The position numbers and the translations under genes are program-made. The notes beneath the pieces were generated by a model that saw only the letters and a list, made by a program, of their open reading frames with translations, did no database searches and had not been told where the DNA came from. Of a stretch of 64,000 nt of DNA, positions 37,462 through 49,228 are shown one piece after another. This DNA comes from Monosiga brevicollis MX1 (Eukaryota > Opisthokonta > Choanoflagellata > Craspedida > Salpingoecidae), in assembly GCF_000002865.3 (NCBI RefSeq), contig NW_001865046.1, positions 127,113-191,112 of the forward strand. Direction: 5' to 3'. Within the stretch, counting starts at the first letter, position 1. Every line of letters begins with the position of its first letter.

Positions 37462-38666
37462 ATGTGGTGGGGGCGGCGCGCGTTGCTCCAGCCCCAGGTG
37501 CAGGCGCGGCTTCCCCTTTTACTGGGCGTGGTAGGTGTGTTTCTCTTTCTTGGACTGATCACAGCGGTGACGGACCGCCCCTATGCATCCAATGCTGAAC
37601 TGGGGTTGCACCCCTACAAGGCCATCGGGACCCGCTCCCTCCGTGTGCTCGTGGGCATGACCGTGGGAGGAAGCTGCATGTATCGCGTCGACACCCTCAT
37701 CAAGCGATGGGGCACGGAGCACTTTCACTACATGCTTTTTCACTTTGACAAGGCTGATTGGGGGGATCTAGCCTACAACAATCGCCCCACCAACGCCGTC
37801 AAGCATTATCGCTACCAGTTTGGGCTCAAGATGACGCACTACAAGCGGCACATCACTCCCAAAGTCATGCAGGACTACGACTACTTTTTCTTGATTGACT
37901 GCGACACCGATCTGGAACACTTTGACGTCGACGCCTATCTCAAGATCGTGAACCGCTTCAACATACCCATCTCACAGCCGGCCGTCGCGCGGTCCAGCTT
38001 GTTGCGCCGTTCCAGTGACCATCGCACGTGTCGACATGTGCCTGGCCCACACTTTGGTCGTTGGACTTCCTTTGTCGAGAACGGGCCCGTCGCCGTGTTT
38101 TCTCGCACTGCCTGGGACTGCGTCTATGATCTGGTTCAAGGAGACCTGGGTTCGGGGTGGGGCATCGATTACAAGTGGTGCGCGTATGCGGCTGATCGGT
38201 GTCGTTTGGGGTACCGGGAGCGGCATGAACGGGCCGGCGGCAACTGGGGTCGCGTCTGCGCAGTTATTGATGCACAACAGGTGTACCACCTTGACGAGCG
38301 CAGTGCCTCGGAACTGTTTGGAGCGCGCTACCAAGTAAGGCTTCATTGCCCATGCCATGCTCTCCCTAGAAAGGGCGATTGGGCTCTTGGTGCCCAGCGC
38401 CAGGCACGCAAACCCGACGCTTTTGGATGTTCTGGGCCTTGCTCATCATTGCTTGCCGCTGATATGTTTTCCTTTTTTTTTTTTTTTTTTTTTTTTTTTT
38501 GGGGGGGGGGGGGTGATTGTAGCCGCGGCAGGATGCTTATGAGTTCGAGCGGCGCTTTCCCATGATCCAATCTACACGCAACGCCAATTGCATGTGCGCA
38601 TGCGACGATCGAGATACCGTCATGACGGCGTTGCGGACCGTACTTCTGCAGGTAGGCCTTGCTTAA
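37462..38666 (+). CDS. DUF707-family type II membrane protein, probable glycosyltransferase-like
   Basis: ATG at 37462. The N-terminus is short and basic (MWWGRRALLQPQVQAR) with one membrane segment (LPLLLGVVGVFLFLGLITAV), so a type II Golgi topology is likely. The luminal part has the DUF707 pattern: LRVLVGMTVGG, YMLFHFDKADWGDL, TPKVMQDYDYFFLIDCDTDL followed by EHFDVDAYLKIV, then ISQPAVARSS, FVENGPVAVFSRTAWDCVYD, GSGWGIDYKWC and VYHLDERSAS. DCDTD in DYFFLIDCDTDL sits where GT-A enzymes have their metal-binding DxD. Exon 1 ends near 38334. An intron with a T(28)G(13) run follows, then DAYEFERRFPMIQSTRNANC and VMTALRTVLLQ. The frame stops at 38666, but CAG/GTAGGC at 38649 is a good donor, so a further exon is possible. 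Plants carry many DUF707 proteins, some annotated as 'lysine ketoglutarate reductase trans-splicing related'. The biochemical role is not established. Confidence 0.75.
38473..38513 (+). repeat. T(28)G(13) run in the DUF707 intron
   Basis: Pure T then pure G, placed upstream of the acceptor of the last recognised exon, where a polypyrimidine tract is expected. Confidence 0.95.
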
Positions 38667-39116
38667 GCTCTTTCGGCGCAATCACGCCTGACCCTGCTGA
38701 CGAGCTGTTCCACTTATGCTTGACGCGGCCTTGTTGGGTTATGCTGGGTAGATGCTGAGCATCTTTGGATACTGGGGATTCTTTCAGTGTGAATGTCGAT
38801 TTTAGGTGCGGCTGTCGGGCTGCGTGTGGTCTCTCAAGACCAACTCTAGACCCTTCTTTGGGGCATGGATTCTAGTGAATTAAGACTGACTCAGTTCTTT
38901 CTCACATCATGCTGCTTAGCCATCATCAATTTGCAAGGTGGCTGCTTTTAAGGCACTGGCACAGTAGCACCACGGGCACGTTAACACAACATTACTAAGG
39001 GACCGTCCAACTGTGGCGTCCTTACGAGGGCGGAAGGAGAGGAGTCAAGGAAGAGAGCAACGGGAGCAGGCAGAGCCATGGGGCATGGGACTCCAGGCTC
39101 ACAGCTTGGAAGCTAG
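38667..39116. other. Convergent intergenic region, no gene seen
   Basis: 3' flanks of the DUF707 gene and MDHAR. It may hold a short terminal exon of the DUF707 gene; nothing else is recognised. Confidence 0.5.
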
Positions 39117-41456
39117 TCAATCAAAATGGACAGGAATGTCACTGCCAAAGATGCCCTGAACAAATGAACGCACGTTGTCCTCGCCCTTGGCTGCGGGACG
39201 GGAGCGCGCCACTTCCTGCATTCGAGACACCTGCTCATCCGTGGGCTTTTCCGCCAAAATGCCTACGACCTGGCCGTCTCGGATCCAAATGGCACCGTAT
39301 TGCTTGCCCTCCCTGCACAAGCCAAACGAGCAAGACCCACGACGGAGGAGTGATTGTTGGAAAAGCAAAGTAGGGCACGCTGCGCGCAAGGGCCCGGAAG
39401 CTTGGTCGGGCCATGCATGACACGGTGTCTGAAAGAGGAGCCGGAACTTACTCAAAATGGCCAAAGTGGACGACGTCGCCCTCATTGATGCCATATAGCT
39501 TCCAGTTGAAGTCGAAAATGCGCGAGTAGAAGTAGGGCAGGTAGTCGTAGCCACCCTTGCTCTGGCCTGTCAGCTCCGCCACGACGTGTTCGGCACTACG
39601 GCGGGCTGTGCGTGTACCAAGCGGTGAGTCCCACAACGATTATACGTGCATTGGCGCTCAAGATGGACCCGTGACTAGTGCCAACATACCGTTGACCACG
39701 TGCTCTTGGCGCTGGTACTTGCCTCCCTCCAGCTTGAGAGGGTAGGCTGCCACGTCACCGATGGCGTAAATGTTGGGGTCTGACGTCTGCAGGTGCTCAG
39801 AAACCTTGAGACCACCGGCTTCCATGTCCAGCTGATCCTTGAAGAGCTCCACAACTGGGCGTGCACCAATGCCCGCTACAATCAGATCACCAGAGACCCT
39901 ATGTTCCAGATTTGGTGAGGTGGTGCAAAGCACGCCATACATTGTTACATTGGCCAGTCGTGGAAAGACACGGCAGCAGCGAGCGATGGCAGGATTATGC
40001 GTTTAGAGAACATACACGGTGCCATCCTTGAGTTCGAGGCCACGAATCTCGTTGTTGTCGCCGTACACAACCTTGTTGGCCATGCCGTGCACCAGCTGGA
40101 GTGGACGAGATGCGCACATCCGGGGTGAATTTGCGCATGGATGATGAATATTTCACCACACGTACGGTGGAGTTTCAAAAGCGTGTACGCACCTCAGCAC
40201 CCTTGGACTCAAACGTCTCACGATACATGTTGGCAAGACGGGGCGTGAAGATTCGCGCCATCAGGCGGTCTTCAGGAAAGACAAAGGAAACCTGGGCGAA
40301 ATTCGTCGGGCCTTGGTGAGCCGAGCTTGGCAGGGCAGATTTTGAGCAAGAGATTGGTCCGTGATGAGGCCTACGTACCTTGATGCCATTGTTCAGGAGC
40401 TGAGCACCGACTTCGGTGCCGATGTAGCCACCACCAATAACGATGGCACGGGCGCTGCGGCCCTCAAACTTCTTCATGGTCTGTGGGCGATTGGTTGTGA
40501 GATGAGGACGCCCGGGCGCATCAGTGTGGCGGCGATGTGCCATGGGACAAACCTCAACCAGGTTTTCGGCGTCAACAATGGAGCGGAAGTAGTGAATGTC
40601 TCCGGGTCGATCGCCCAAGTTGGGGCGAATGGGCTACCACATAGGATTGTCGCGGCACAAAAAAAAAAAAAAAAAAGAGCATATGACTCAGCGAGTTATT
40701 GACAAGCATGAGGGTGAGCAGGGGGGCTTGCACATACATCGGCGCCAGTGGCAACGATGAGCTTGTCGTAAGTTAGACGCTGGCCACCTTCGAGGGTGAG
40801 GGCACGGTCTTGCACGTCCACCTGTGTGACGTTGGACTTGCCGAGAAAGTCGATGTTGTGGGTTTTGTACCACTCTGCGTCTTGTCGATCGCCACCGTCT
40901 CCCACGGAGGTATGGAAGCCTGGCAGGCTGTTTGGGGAATGAGTAGCCGAGTTGCAAATACATGAGTCAGTGGCTAGAGCAGTCGTGGGAGGAGAACGGA
41001 GGTGGGAGAGCATACTGGGAGCTTGAGCAAGCAAGAAGCGGGGCACTGCCAGGCCTACCGGGCGGGTTGAGTTTTGTTGAGAAAGCCCTTGGAGAGGGCG
41101 GGGCGCTCGTATGGAAGCACGGCCTCACGCGAAACGATGGCCAGGTTGCTCTACAGGACGCGCGCACCAAGATGGCATGAGACTGGAACCGTTTAGACCA
41201 GACAAAAGGCGAGCATGGCTTGTAGGGGCAGACGAACCGCGTTCGTGGCACCGGCTTGTGCAAAAGCACGCGCCACGTAACCGGCGGCAGTGCCACCACC
41301 GAGGACAATGTTGGCGTAGTGGGTAGCGGAGCTCATGGCGGCGGACGAAGCAGGGGCGAGGGCAGCAGCAGTGGCAGCGGAGGCAGGAGTGCGAGTATTT
41401 GTAGCCGAAGGGAGACAACACGAAAATAGCGAACCACGGGTGGAAGTCTTGGCCAT
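39117..41456 (-). CDS. MDHAR: Monodehydroascorbate reductase (plant/algal type)
   Basis: FAD/NAD(P)H flavoenzyme that regenerates ascorbate from its radical in the ascorbate-glutathione cycle. ATG at 41456. The first about 40 residues are rich in Ser/Thr/Ala with few acids (MAKTSTRGSLFSCCLPSATN...), like an organelle-targeting presequence. A second ATG (MSSATHYANIVLGG) could give a cytosolic form. Motifs in order: FAD site LGGGTAAGYVARAFAQAG; YERPALSKGFL; RLPGFHTSVG; EWYKTHNIDFL; KLIVATGAD (40760); NAD site IVIGGGYIGTEVGAQLL (40470); FESKGAEV; DLIVAGIGARPVVELF (39880); SDPNIYAIGDVAAYPLKL; RQEHVVNARRSAEHVV; YDYLPYFYSRIFDFNWKLYG; GAIWIRDGQVVGI; stop at 39117. YDYLPYFYSR with SFD/FNW is characteristic of plant MDHAR rather than animal AIF or bacterial reductases. 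About eight exons with typical GT-AG introns, so it is a resident gene. Confidence 0.88.
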
Positions 41457-41833
41457 TCTACTCCACATGCTCAGTTGGCAGGGGAGCGACTCTTTGCGTG
41501 GCACGACTGTGCAACAACGACGCAGGTGATGTCGTACGCTCGGCTTTGGCTTTGGCTTTGGGCCAGCAACTGCGAGGCGTGTCATGCAGATGCAATCACA
41601 GTCAGTCGGTGCAAGCCGCCACGGGGAAGGAGATGAAGAACCCGTAAAGGCCAGTAGCTTGGCTTGGAGGCCTTCGTTCTTGTCAGTGGGTCTTTCAGAG
41701 CCGAGCGCGGATGGGCATAGGAGGGTCATGTTTTGGTCACCTGGCGGCCATGGCAGCCAGGGTCAACTGCCTCTTCACCTCACTCACCTGGTGAACAAGT
41801 CAACGGAGGGATGCGCTAGGGATAGCAGGGACG

Positions 41834-41866
41834 GGGACCAAGGACCAAGGACCAAGGACCAAGGAC
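41834..41866. repeat. 7-base tandem repeat GGACCAA
   Basis: Four perfect copies and a partial one. Confidence 0.9.
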
Positions 41867-42067
41867 GGGGTTCAAAAAAAAAAAAAAAGGAAAAAAGAAA
41901 AAGAAATGAAGTCATCCCTCATCAGATGATTCACCTTTGAAGTTGGTGCGTCATATCATGTCTGTGTGTGTGTGTGAGACTCAGCCCGACGGTATTGTCA
42001 GCATGGGTTGTCAGCATTAATTGTCAGCATGAGAGTTATGCAAATTGCCTACCTTTGGCTTTATTGC

Positions 42068-42109
42068 TGTGTGTGTGTGTGCGAGTGCGAGTGTGTGTGT
42101 GTGTGTGTT
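42068..42109. repeat. (GT)n microsatellite upstream of tRNase Z
   Basis: GT repeat with two GCGA interruptions, 46 bases before the start codon. Confidence 0.95.
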
Positions 42110-42154
42110 GTTTGTTCAATTTTTTTTGTGGATGCGCACAACAACGCAAGTGAA

Positions 42155-43964
42155 ATGGCGGCGGGGACACTTTATCGAGCGGCACAGCTGTCCAGGTTAA
42201 CGTGAGTTTGCGCCAGTGTGTGGATTGATTCCTTTTGTTTTTCCAAGCCGGATCCCTCCTTGTGGATGGCGGCTGGATCCCTCAAATGATGGCCTGAGGG
42301 TGCAGGTTCCTAGGCACCTCGGCTGGATGTCCGACCAAGCAGCGCAATGTGACTTCCCACGTTCTTACCTTCTCCAATGGGCGGCAATGGATGCTGGATT
42401 GCGGCGAAGGTGCGGGATCAGGTGCTGGTGACGCCGTTTTCAGCTCTGCAAGCGCGCCTGCTCACCTCGTGGGGTGCGTCTCATCACAGCCACTCAACAC
42501 CAAATGCTGCACTGTCCTGAGGTCAAGGGCAGTCGTCTCGACGCCATCCTCATCACCCACCTCCACGCTGACCATGTCTTGGGCCTACCCGGTCTATTGG
42601 CCACGCTCTCTATGGCTGGTTCGTGCCACCTCGTCCCGTTGTGCATCCCTCCCCGCCGACTCCCCAGAGCCCAAATTAACAGCTCAGTTGTCCCGCGTGT
42701 CTCTCGGGTGCCATAGGCGGTCGCTCCGAATCCCAGCCGCTCAAAGTCATTGGTCCCGTACGTCGGTCGCTCCAGCTCTGCTCATGTTTCGCTGTGCTCT
42801 TTATTTTATTCTGTTTTGCTCTTATTTTTTTTCTCCCCGCACGCCAGCCCCGTGCACGTTGTTCCTTTTGCTTTCGCCATCTCTTGACCTCCCTATGGTC
42901 GACCCAATCCTTCCTTTGGCATTGCTCAGACGGGTTTGCGCCGACTGATCGAGACCATCCTGGAGCTCACGTTCTCGTACCTTACCTTTCCCATCGACTA
43001 CCACGAACTCGATCCGCTGGAGACCCATGAACTTGGCCCAATGTTTGGGTACTGCGACTGCCTACCCGGCGATATTCTCACAACCCGCGTTCACTGCCCC
43101 TGCTGGGGTTTTGGTGCACTGATTCATTCTTCTTGCTTGCACACAGCCCCGATACCCCGGAGCTGGCAGCCTATCCCATTAAACATGCTGTCCCCTGCTT
43201 GGGCTATGTCATTACCGAAAGCCCTCCAACTCCCAAGGTACAAGCCTCCATGCGCCGAAGCTACAACGCCGTCGTCATTGGGGTTGACGCACGACCCGAC
43301 ACCTTAGATTGATGCTGCCCGTGCAAAAGCATTGGGCGTGTCTGGGCCCCTCTTGGGTACACTACGCCGCGAGGGAAGCGTAACCATTGAAGGTCAACTT
43401 GTGCACCTCGAAGACGTCTGCCACGCCGCCCTTCCGCCACGCAAGGTCAGAGCGCGGCCCCCGTCGAGATACTTTCTTGGGTTCTCTGTTCCCGTGTGCG
43501 CTTGAGGACTAAGCTGCATCGGCCTAGGTGGTTTTGCTGGGCGACACCAGTGATGCTTCCAGCCTGCATGCAGCTGGTCAAGGATGTCACACCGTTGTAC
43601 ACGAAGCCACGCTCGCTAGTGGCATGGAGGACCAGGTACATGTGTGTGCGCGTGCAGGAAGATGCTCGTGCTAGCCGTGTCGGCCAACCTCGGACCAACT
43701 CATTCATTTCCCATGTCACTCTAGGCCGTGGCCAACGGTCATTCAACTACCAACATGGCAGTGGACACGGCGCTAGCTTTGGGTGCCTCGCGCCTGATCC
43801 TAACGCATATCAGTCCTCGCTATGCCGTTGCCAGCCCAGAAGAGACGACGCCAGCCAAGAGCACTGATCTCGTGCTCCTGGACGAGGCACGCAATGCAGC
43901 AACAGCGCGATCGTCTGCGCTTGAGGTGGAACTCGCTCGTGATTTTGCGACATTCTCGTTTTAA
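42155..43964 (+). CDS. ELAC1: Short-form tRNase Z (ELAC1-like)
   Basis: Zinc endonuclease that removes the 3' trailer from pre-tRNA. Exon 1 from ATG 42155 (MAAGTLYRAAQLSRLT) ends at a GTGAGT donor. Exon 2 joins to give LTFLGTSAGCPTKQRNVTSH, the classic N-terminal block, then GRQWMLDCGEG. The next exon reads TQHQMLHCPEVKGSRL and the zinc motif ITHLHADHVLGLPGLL, followed by FRLRR-type GLRRLIETILELTFSY, YPIKHAVPCLGYVI, KALGVSGPLLGTL, VVLLGDTSDASSLH, TVVHEATLASGMEDQ, then GHSTTNMAVDTALALGASR and LILTHISPRY. It stops at 43964. Around 350 residues, the size of the short form; the extra N-terminal half of ELAC2 is absent. All beta-lactamase-fold zinc ligands (HxHxDH, D, H) are present. About seven exons. 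The convergent PKC gene ends 153 bases away. Confidence 0.92.
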
Positions 43965-44117
43965 TTACACTTGATCACACGGACAGCGGCTATTGCCAAG
44001 ACGGTTGCACATTGTAGCTGTTGAGCTTGCGAGGGAACCAACCCAAACAAAAGAAGGGGAACAAAGACCCGGCCAAAGTCACGGCGACGATTTGCCTTGT
44101 CCACTTGCTTTGGAACC

Positions 44118-47100
44118 TTACGAAGCAAAAGCAGGGTTGACAAACTCAAACCCAGCAAATTCCTCTTGCGGAATGAGCTTGAGCGCCCCCTTACCAACCG
44201 GTGTAAAGGCCGCCTGTCACAACGCGTGGGTCGGCAAGTGATTGAGGCTTGGCAATCAGCACGCACACAAATACAAGCAAAAACGTGGCTCTTCAGCCCA
44301 CCAACCTTTTCACCGGTAAATTGCGAGTCGAAGTTGAGCGTCATTTTTGAGCCCGATGGCGGTACAAAGGGTGGTGACACCTAAAAGACCGGCCGGACGT
44401 GAATTGCCTGAAAATTTATGTTAAGACCCTCGCAACAATACCGTACCTTCTTGGCGTTGAGTTGATCCCAGTCAATGCTGCTGAAGAAGGCATGTCCCTA
44501 TCACAAGGCATGGTTTTATTTTAGTAAGCGACGCCCGCTCAGCTCGTGTTGAGGGACCAGAGCGCTTGCAGGGCGAACCATAATGTCTTCAGCCCCAGAG
44601 CTACCGCTACCGAGCCGGGCGTCAGGGTCACTGGTCAAAAACTGCAGACACCAGGAAACGATGAGAGGCTTCACGCGAATCTCAATGACACCAAACAGGC
44701 TTGCTTGTTGAGAAGCCCCCCTACGAGTGTACAGACGCACGGCTTTGACTAGATCACTCGCGCTGGACGAGAGGTGGCGGGGATAGTGAACATCGTTGTC
44801 CAAAATTGCTTGGAAGAGCTCGTCATCGTCATCACCGCCAAATGGCGCCTCTCCCACCAGCATTTCATAAAGAAGAACGCCTAGGAACGTGACAGATACA
44901 TGCATGCAGAGAAAAACGCGTGAGATGCAAACAACAATCATAACAGCACACGGGAAACGAAGGAGAAGAATACAGGCCAAACTCAACATTATCACCCTGC
45001 AAGCTCGGCGCCAACAAAGAAACGTACCAAGGGCCCAATAATCCACGGAAAAGTCATACGACTGGCCGTTGATGATTTCGGGCGCAATGTAGTCGGGTGT
45101 ACCGCTGCGCGTCGGCAAAAACAATATCGTGAGAACAGGCGCAAAAATATATTGTCGGAGTGTTTGACTGCAAGGCGGAGGCGTCAAGCCTACCAAAACG
45201 TCGTTGCCCGGTTGCTCGCCGAAATGTCCTCCTTGGCCATGCCCATGTCCGCAATGCAAATGTGGCCGTCGGCACCGACCATGACGTTGTCCAATTTCAG
45301 ATCCCTTCAATGCACGGGGTACCAGTGGTCAGAAAACAAGACTTGAAATCGTGCATCACGAAAAGAAGGAACAAACAAGGTTGAACGACGGCAAAAAAAG
45401 AGGCGCACCGGTAAATGATGCCTCGGCCGTGCATGAAGAAGAGACCCAAAAGGATTTCGGCGCAATAAAACTGGCTGAGAACCTCGCTGAAGCGGCCCTG
45501 CTGCATGATATGGTACATCAAATCCCCACCAGCCACAAAATCCATGACAAAAAAGAGTCGCCCCGGTGTCTGGAAGGTTGAGTGCAAATGCACGCAAAAG
45601 GGAGACTGCGTGCCCAGCGCCAGCACGTTCCGCTCGGTCATGATGCACTCGACCTCGTCATTCTGCGCGTGGGAGAGCGACAAATATCACCCATGTCAAG
45701 ATGCAGGCCGTGGCACTCACCACGGGGGTTTCGTCTCAAGCGCCGATCGTACCTCAACAACGCTGGCCTTTTCAATGGCCTTGATAGCAAAGTACTTGCC
45801 CGAACTCTTCTCACGAGTCAAGATCACCTACGAGCAGCCCCAGAAACGCAAGTGGTCATCATCACGTCATTGTCATGCTCAGCAGAGCCAAAAAATAGAC
45901 GAGTCATCCATGGGCCAAGCAAAGCCCTTTTCGACGAGTGCACGGACCTTGCCAAAAGAGCCGCGGCCGAGAACGGAAAGCAGTTCAAAGTCGGCGAGGC
46001 TCTTGGATTCACCCGCAGTGACCTGGGGGCATCCAATCAGACCAGGAGCGCAGCGTGTTTGTGAGAGCGGGCCTTGTGTAATCAAGGCACCTGTACCATC
46101 AAGCTGGCGGTCAGCCTGACCTGGCTGCGAAAGTCTGATGGGAGCTTGTTGCGGCCCTCAATCTCCTTTTGATGCTCCATCATAAACTCAGAGGAGGCAG
46201 TCGAGTGCACAGAGGCCATCAGGCGATCCTCTGTGGTTTCCTTGCCGGAATCGCCGGAATCGACGGTCGAGCCATGGTCTGGAACCATCATGTAAAACGC
46301 CGCGCCTAACAATTATCGGTGGCCAAAATTGACGAGAAGCAACACAGGCAAGCACAAAGCATCATGTTGGGCATGGGCCATGAGAGAACCAAAACGGGCT
46401 ACAATACCAACATTCAGGAGACAGGATAGCGTCGAACCTTGTCGCTTGTCCAACAGCTTGTACCAGCCAGTATACTTGCCCGCTGACTGCGGATCGGCAA
46501 TGTCCTTCAGCTCAAAGGTCATGGCACCCATAAAATCGTTGCGGCGCAGAAAGTCTTTGTCCCACACGGCCACATGAATCTGAGTGAGGCAAGAGGGTGA
46601 TTCATGAATGGTGCGCTCAATGGGCCAATGTCGGGCTGGCAATCCGTATCAATGAATGAAAACCGCTAGCTGCATGCCAGTACCGTCTCAGTCAGGTCCG
46701 CGGTGGCTGGGAAAGGCACAGAAAAGGTCTGGCGAAAACTTGGGTTCAGCTCCTTTGGATGCACGGGTGTTTTGAGGCGCATCACCTCGGTGCCCTTGCG
46801 CATGACTTTGATCTATGGCCAAGTACGCCCACACATCAATGCAAGCATTGGAAAGGATTGAAGGGGTAAGAACGACAAAAGTTGGTTCGATCGCATCGTG
46901 CGCATTGACAGCATGTCGCACCTTGACGTAGGGGTCGCTGGTACCGGTAGGGTCCATGGGCAGGAGGTTGCGAGCGTCGCCAACATAAATGGTCAACTTA
47001 TTCGACTTGTCCGAATCCTGACCCCGGAAGAAGAAGCGCTCAATGAGCACTGAGCTGTAACACGCTGGCCTGCGACTGTTGAGTGGAAAAGAATTCATAC

Positions 47101-48213
47101 CTTTTCAAAGCGCAAGTCCAGAAACAAACGTCCACGGCGCTCCTGCAGATCGACGCCACACAATGCCGGGACGCGCGCAGTGCAGTTTTTGTGGCAGTTG
47201 ATCTTGCAAGCTAGACAAGCCGGAAGAAGTCACTATGAAGGCTCGGGCTTCTCTGATTTCTCGGCTTGTACGATTCGTCACCAGAAGCAGAGCTGAACTT
47301 ACAGCCACATTGGGAGCCTTGCCGAGCAATGCCATACAGCAAAGTGCCACTGCAGAAACCGCAAAAACAACTGAGAACGGCGATCGAGCGCCTCGGGGGC
47401 TTTGCCTATCAAGCGCAGCCAACGGGTCAAGCAGAGCAGCAGCAGCAGCAGCAACGTACCAGTGGTCGCAAAAGGTGGGACGATAGTAGGTGCGAACGGC
47501 AAAGTTGTGCTTGGTAGTCGCGTTGAGATCCGACTATTTGTACCCAGAAAGATGCGATGAGGTAAGAAGCAGCATAAGAGCCACTGTAGTTGGCCGACAG
47601 CGTCGTGGCCGACAGGCTCATTGATGCAACAAGGGGGGTGTACTGACATCATCAGCAAGGCCTGGGCATTTGAAGTGCACGTATTCATGGCATCGCTTGT
47701 GGGTCACAAAGCCACACTCTTCCCATCACGGCGATCCGGGCAAAAGTGAGAGAGAGACCTCAAGCACCTGACAGTAACGACCAGTCTTGAGGGCGGATGA
47801 TAAAGCAAAGAACAGACCGGTGCAGGCGTAGCCCTGCTTGTTGAGGCCCCAGATGAACTCTTTGCAGTGGGCACAAAAGGTGGGCTGCTTGAAAAACTAT
47901 CACACGATCCCAGAGCAAAAGTATTTGAGTCGACATGCGAGGAGAAAATGCGAGGGCACAGAGTGGTGGTCTGGTCTGGTCTGATCTAGACTTGCAAGCG
48001 GGATCCGGCACCATACCTTGGCTGCAAAGCGGTGGCCTTGAACCACGTGCACCTTCTGACGTCGAATCCCTCCCTCGCGGCTAGATCAGGCCAGCACCAA
48101 AGGTGCAACACACATGAGGGAGGTCAAACCAAGGCAGCAAGCAGATATTACGAGTCGGATCAGTCGACGAACCGGATCTTGCCGGTGGCCACCCGGCCTG
48201 GCTTGTCGGACAT
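44118..48213 (-). CDS. Protein kinase C with tandem C1, C2 and AGC kinase domains (conventional layout)
   Basis: Lipid- and calcium-regulated Ser/Thr kinase. The ATG at 48213 has a strong context (GCCACCATG) preceded by C(12). Order: pseudosubstrate-like [10 protein letters not shown] with Gly where the phosphoacceptor would be (48065); C1[44 protein letters not shown]1[52 protein letters not shown]2: [42 protein letters not shown] with Ca-binding Asp residues; kinase: [65 protein letters not shown], ending VNPAFAS at 44118. Two oddities: the DFG motif reads DMG, and the hydrophobic motif reads FAGFEF with Glu at the phosphosite, as in atypical PKCs. About 15 exons. The C1-C1-C2 order defines the conventional class. 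Confidence 0.92.
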
Positions 48214-48219
48214 GGTGGC

Positions 48220-48231
48220 GGGGGGGGGGGG
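48220..48231. repeat. G(12) run next to the PKC start codon
   Basis: Reads C(12) in the sense of PKC, ending six bases before the ATG, so it lies in the 5' leader. Confidence 0.95.
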
Positions 48232-48944
48232 ATCGATCGCGAAAGCGTGTGCGTCCAACTGCTGGTCACAAGAAAAAGCCGGGCTACGTGGCCGTGGCAT
48301 CCAGTTCCAGACATCAAATGCACAAGCAATGGACAATCCACATGAGTACGAGACCATGAGTGCAAATCCGAACGAGCGAAAGAGAGAACAAAGGACATGG
48401 ATCACACGGGACGAGGCATCGCCAGACTCACGCGTCAGCTTTCCGAGGATGGTCGGTCGCAAAAAGCGACTCTCGAGGGGTTTCTTCCCTCTGCAAGCTG
48501 CTCACGGTTGGGGCACCAGCTATCCGACCTGACAAAAAGGGTACAACACAGCCAGGCACAAACCGGAAGTGAGCGCAACAGGAGGGAAAGGGGCGGGGGT
48601 TGTTCAGAGCGAGATCGCGGGGAAGGATCGGATCGATCGATCTCCACGATCACACACCACAAAATACTCAACGCCCCCATGACACATCCCAAGTGTGCAC
48701 ATGTGATCAGGTTTGTGTTCTATTTTATCGACTTGTTGCAGTAAAATATTTTCAACTACTACTCCTTCCTTTACCAAGTGTCGTCTTTATGTAGATTATG
48801 TTTAACTTGTTGCAGGCCATGTTTCAAAATCTGACAATGAAGTTGCTTGGGGCTTGCATTGTTTTGCCAGCTTGCACAAAGAACCTAGCCGCGTGTCCTA
48901 CAACACTTCCCTTGTCTGTGTCGCTGCCTCTTGGTCTGTTTGCC
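48232..48944. other. Upstream region of the PKC gene
   Basis: Probable PKC promoter. No gene is recognised. A GATC-rich stretch (GGATCGGATCGATCGATC) is near 48627-48645. The downstream receptor kinase is on the same strand, so its 3' flank shares this interval with the repeat that follows. Confidence 0.5.
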
Positions 48945-49227
48945 TGTGTCTCTGTCTCTGTCTCTGTGTCTGTGTCTGTGTCTGTGTCTGTGTCTGTGTC
49001 TGTGTCTGTGTCTGTGTCTGTGTCTGTGTCTGTGTCTGTGTCTGTGTCTGTGTCTGTGTCTGTGTCTGTGTCTGTGTCTGTGTCTGTGTCTGTGTCTGTG
49101 TCTGTGTCTGTGTCTGTGTCTGTGTCTGTGTCTGTGTGTCTGTGTGTCTGTGTGTCTGTGTGTCTGTGTGTCTGTGTGTCTGTGTGTCTCTGTCTCTGTG
49201 TCTCTTTCGCTCTGTCTCTGTGTCTGT
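48945..49227. repeat. (TCTGTG)n minisatellite grading into TCTGTGTG units
   Basis: About 30 nearly perfect hexamers up to about 49136, then six or seven octamers, then decayed copies. Several frames stay open across it, giving Val/Ser, Cys/Leu or Asp/Thr periodic peptides that are artefacts. Confidence 0.97.
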
Positions 49228-49228
49228 C

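Larger units (their letters stand above)
41457..42154. promoter_or_regulatory. Divergent 5' region MDHAR / tRNase Z
   Basis: About 700 bases. It contains a 7-base tandem repeat (GGACCAA, about 4.5 copies, 41834-41866), an A-rich run (41874-41905) and a (GT)n tract (42068-42109) ending 46 bases before the tRNase Z ATG. No gene is supported. Confidence 0.5.

Noticed and set aside
36994-38565. Very long + frame starting at 36994 as the DUF707 N-terminus
   Set aside because: It passes through A(40), CT and octamer repeats. The ATG at 37462 gives a clean type II anchor.
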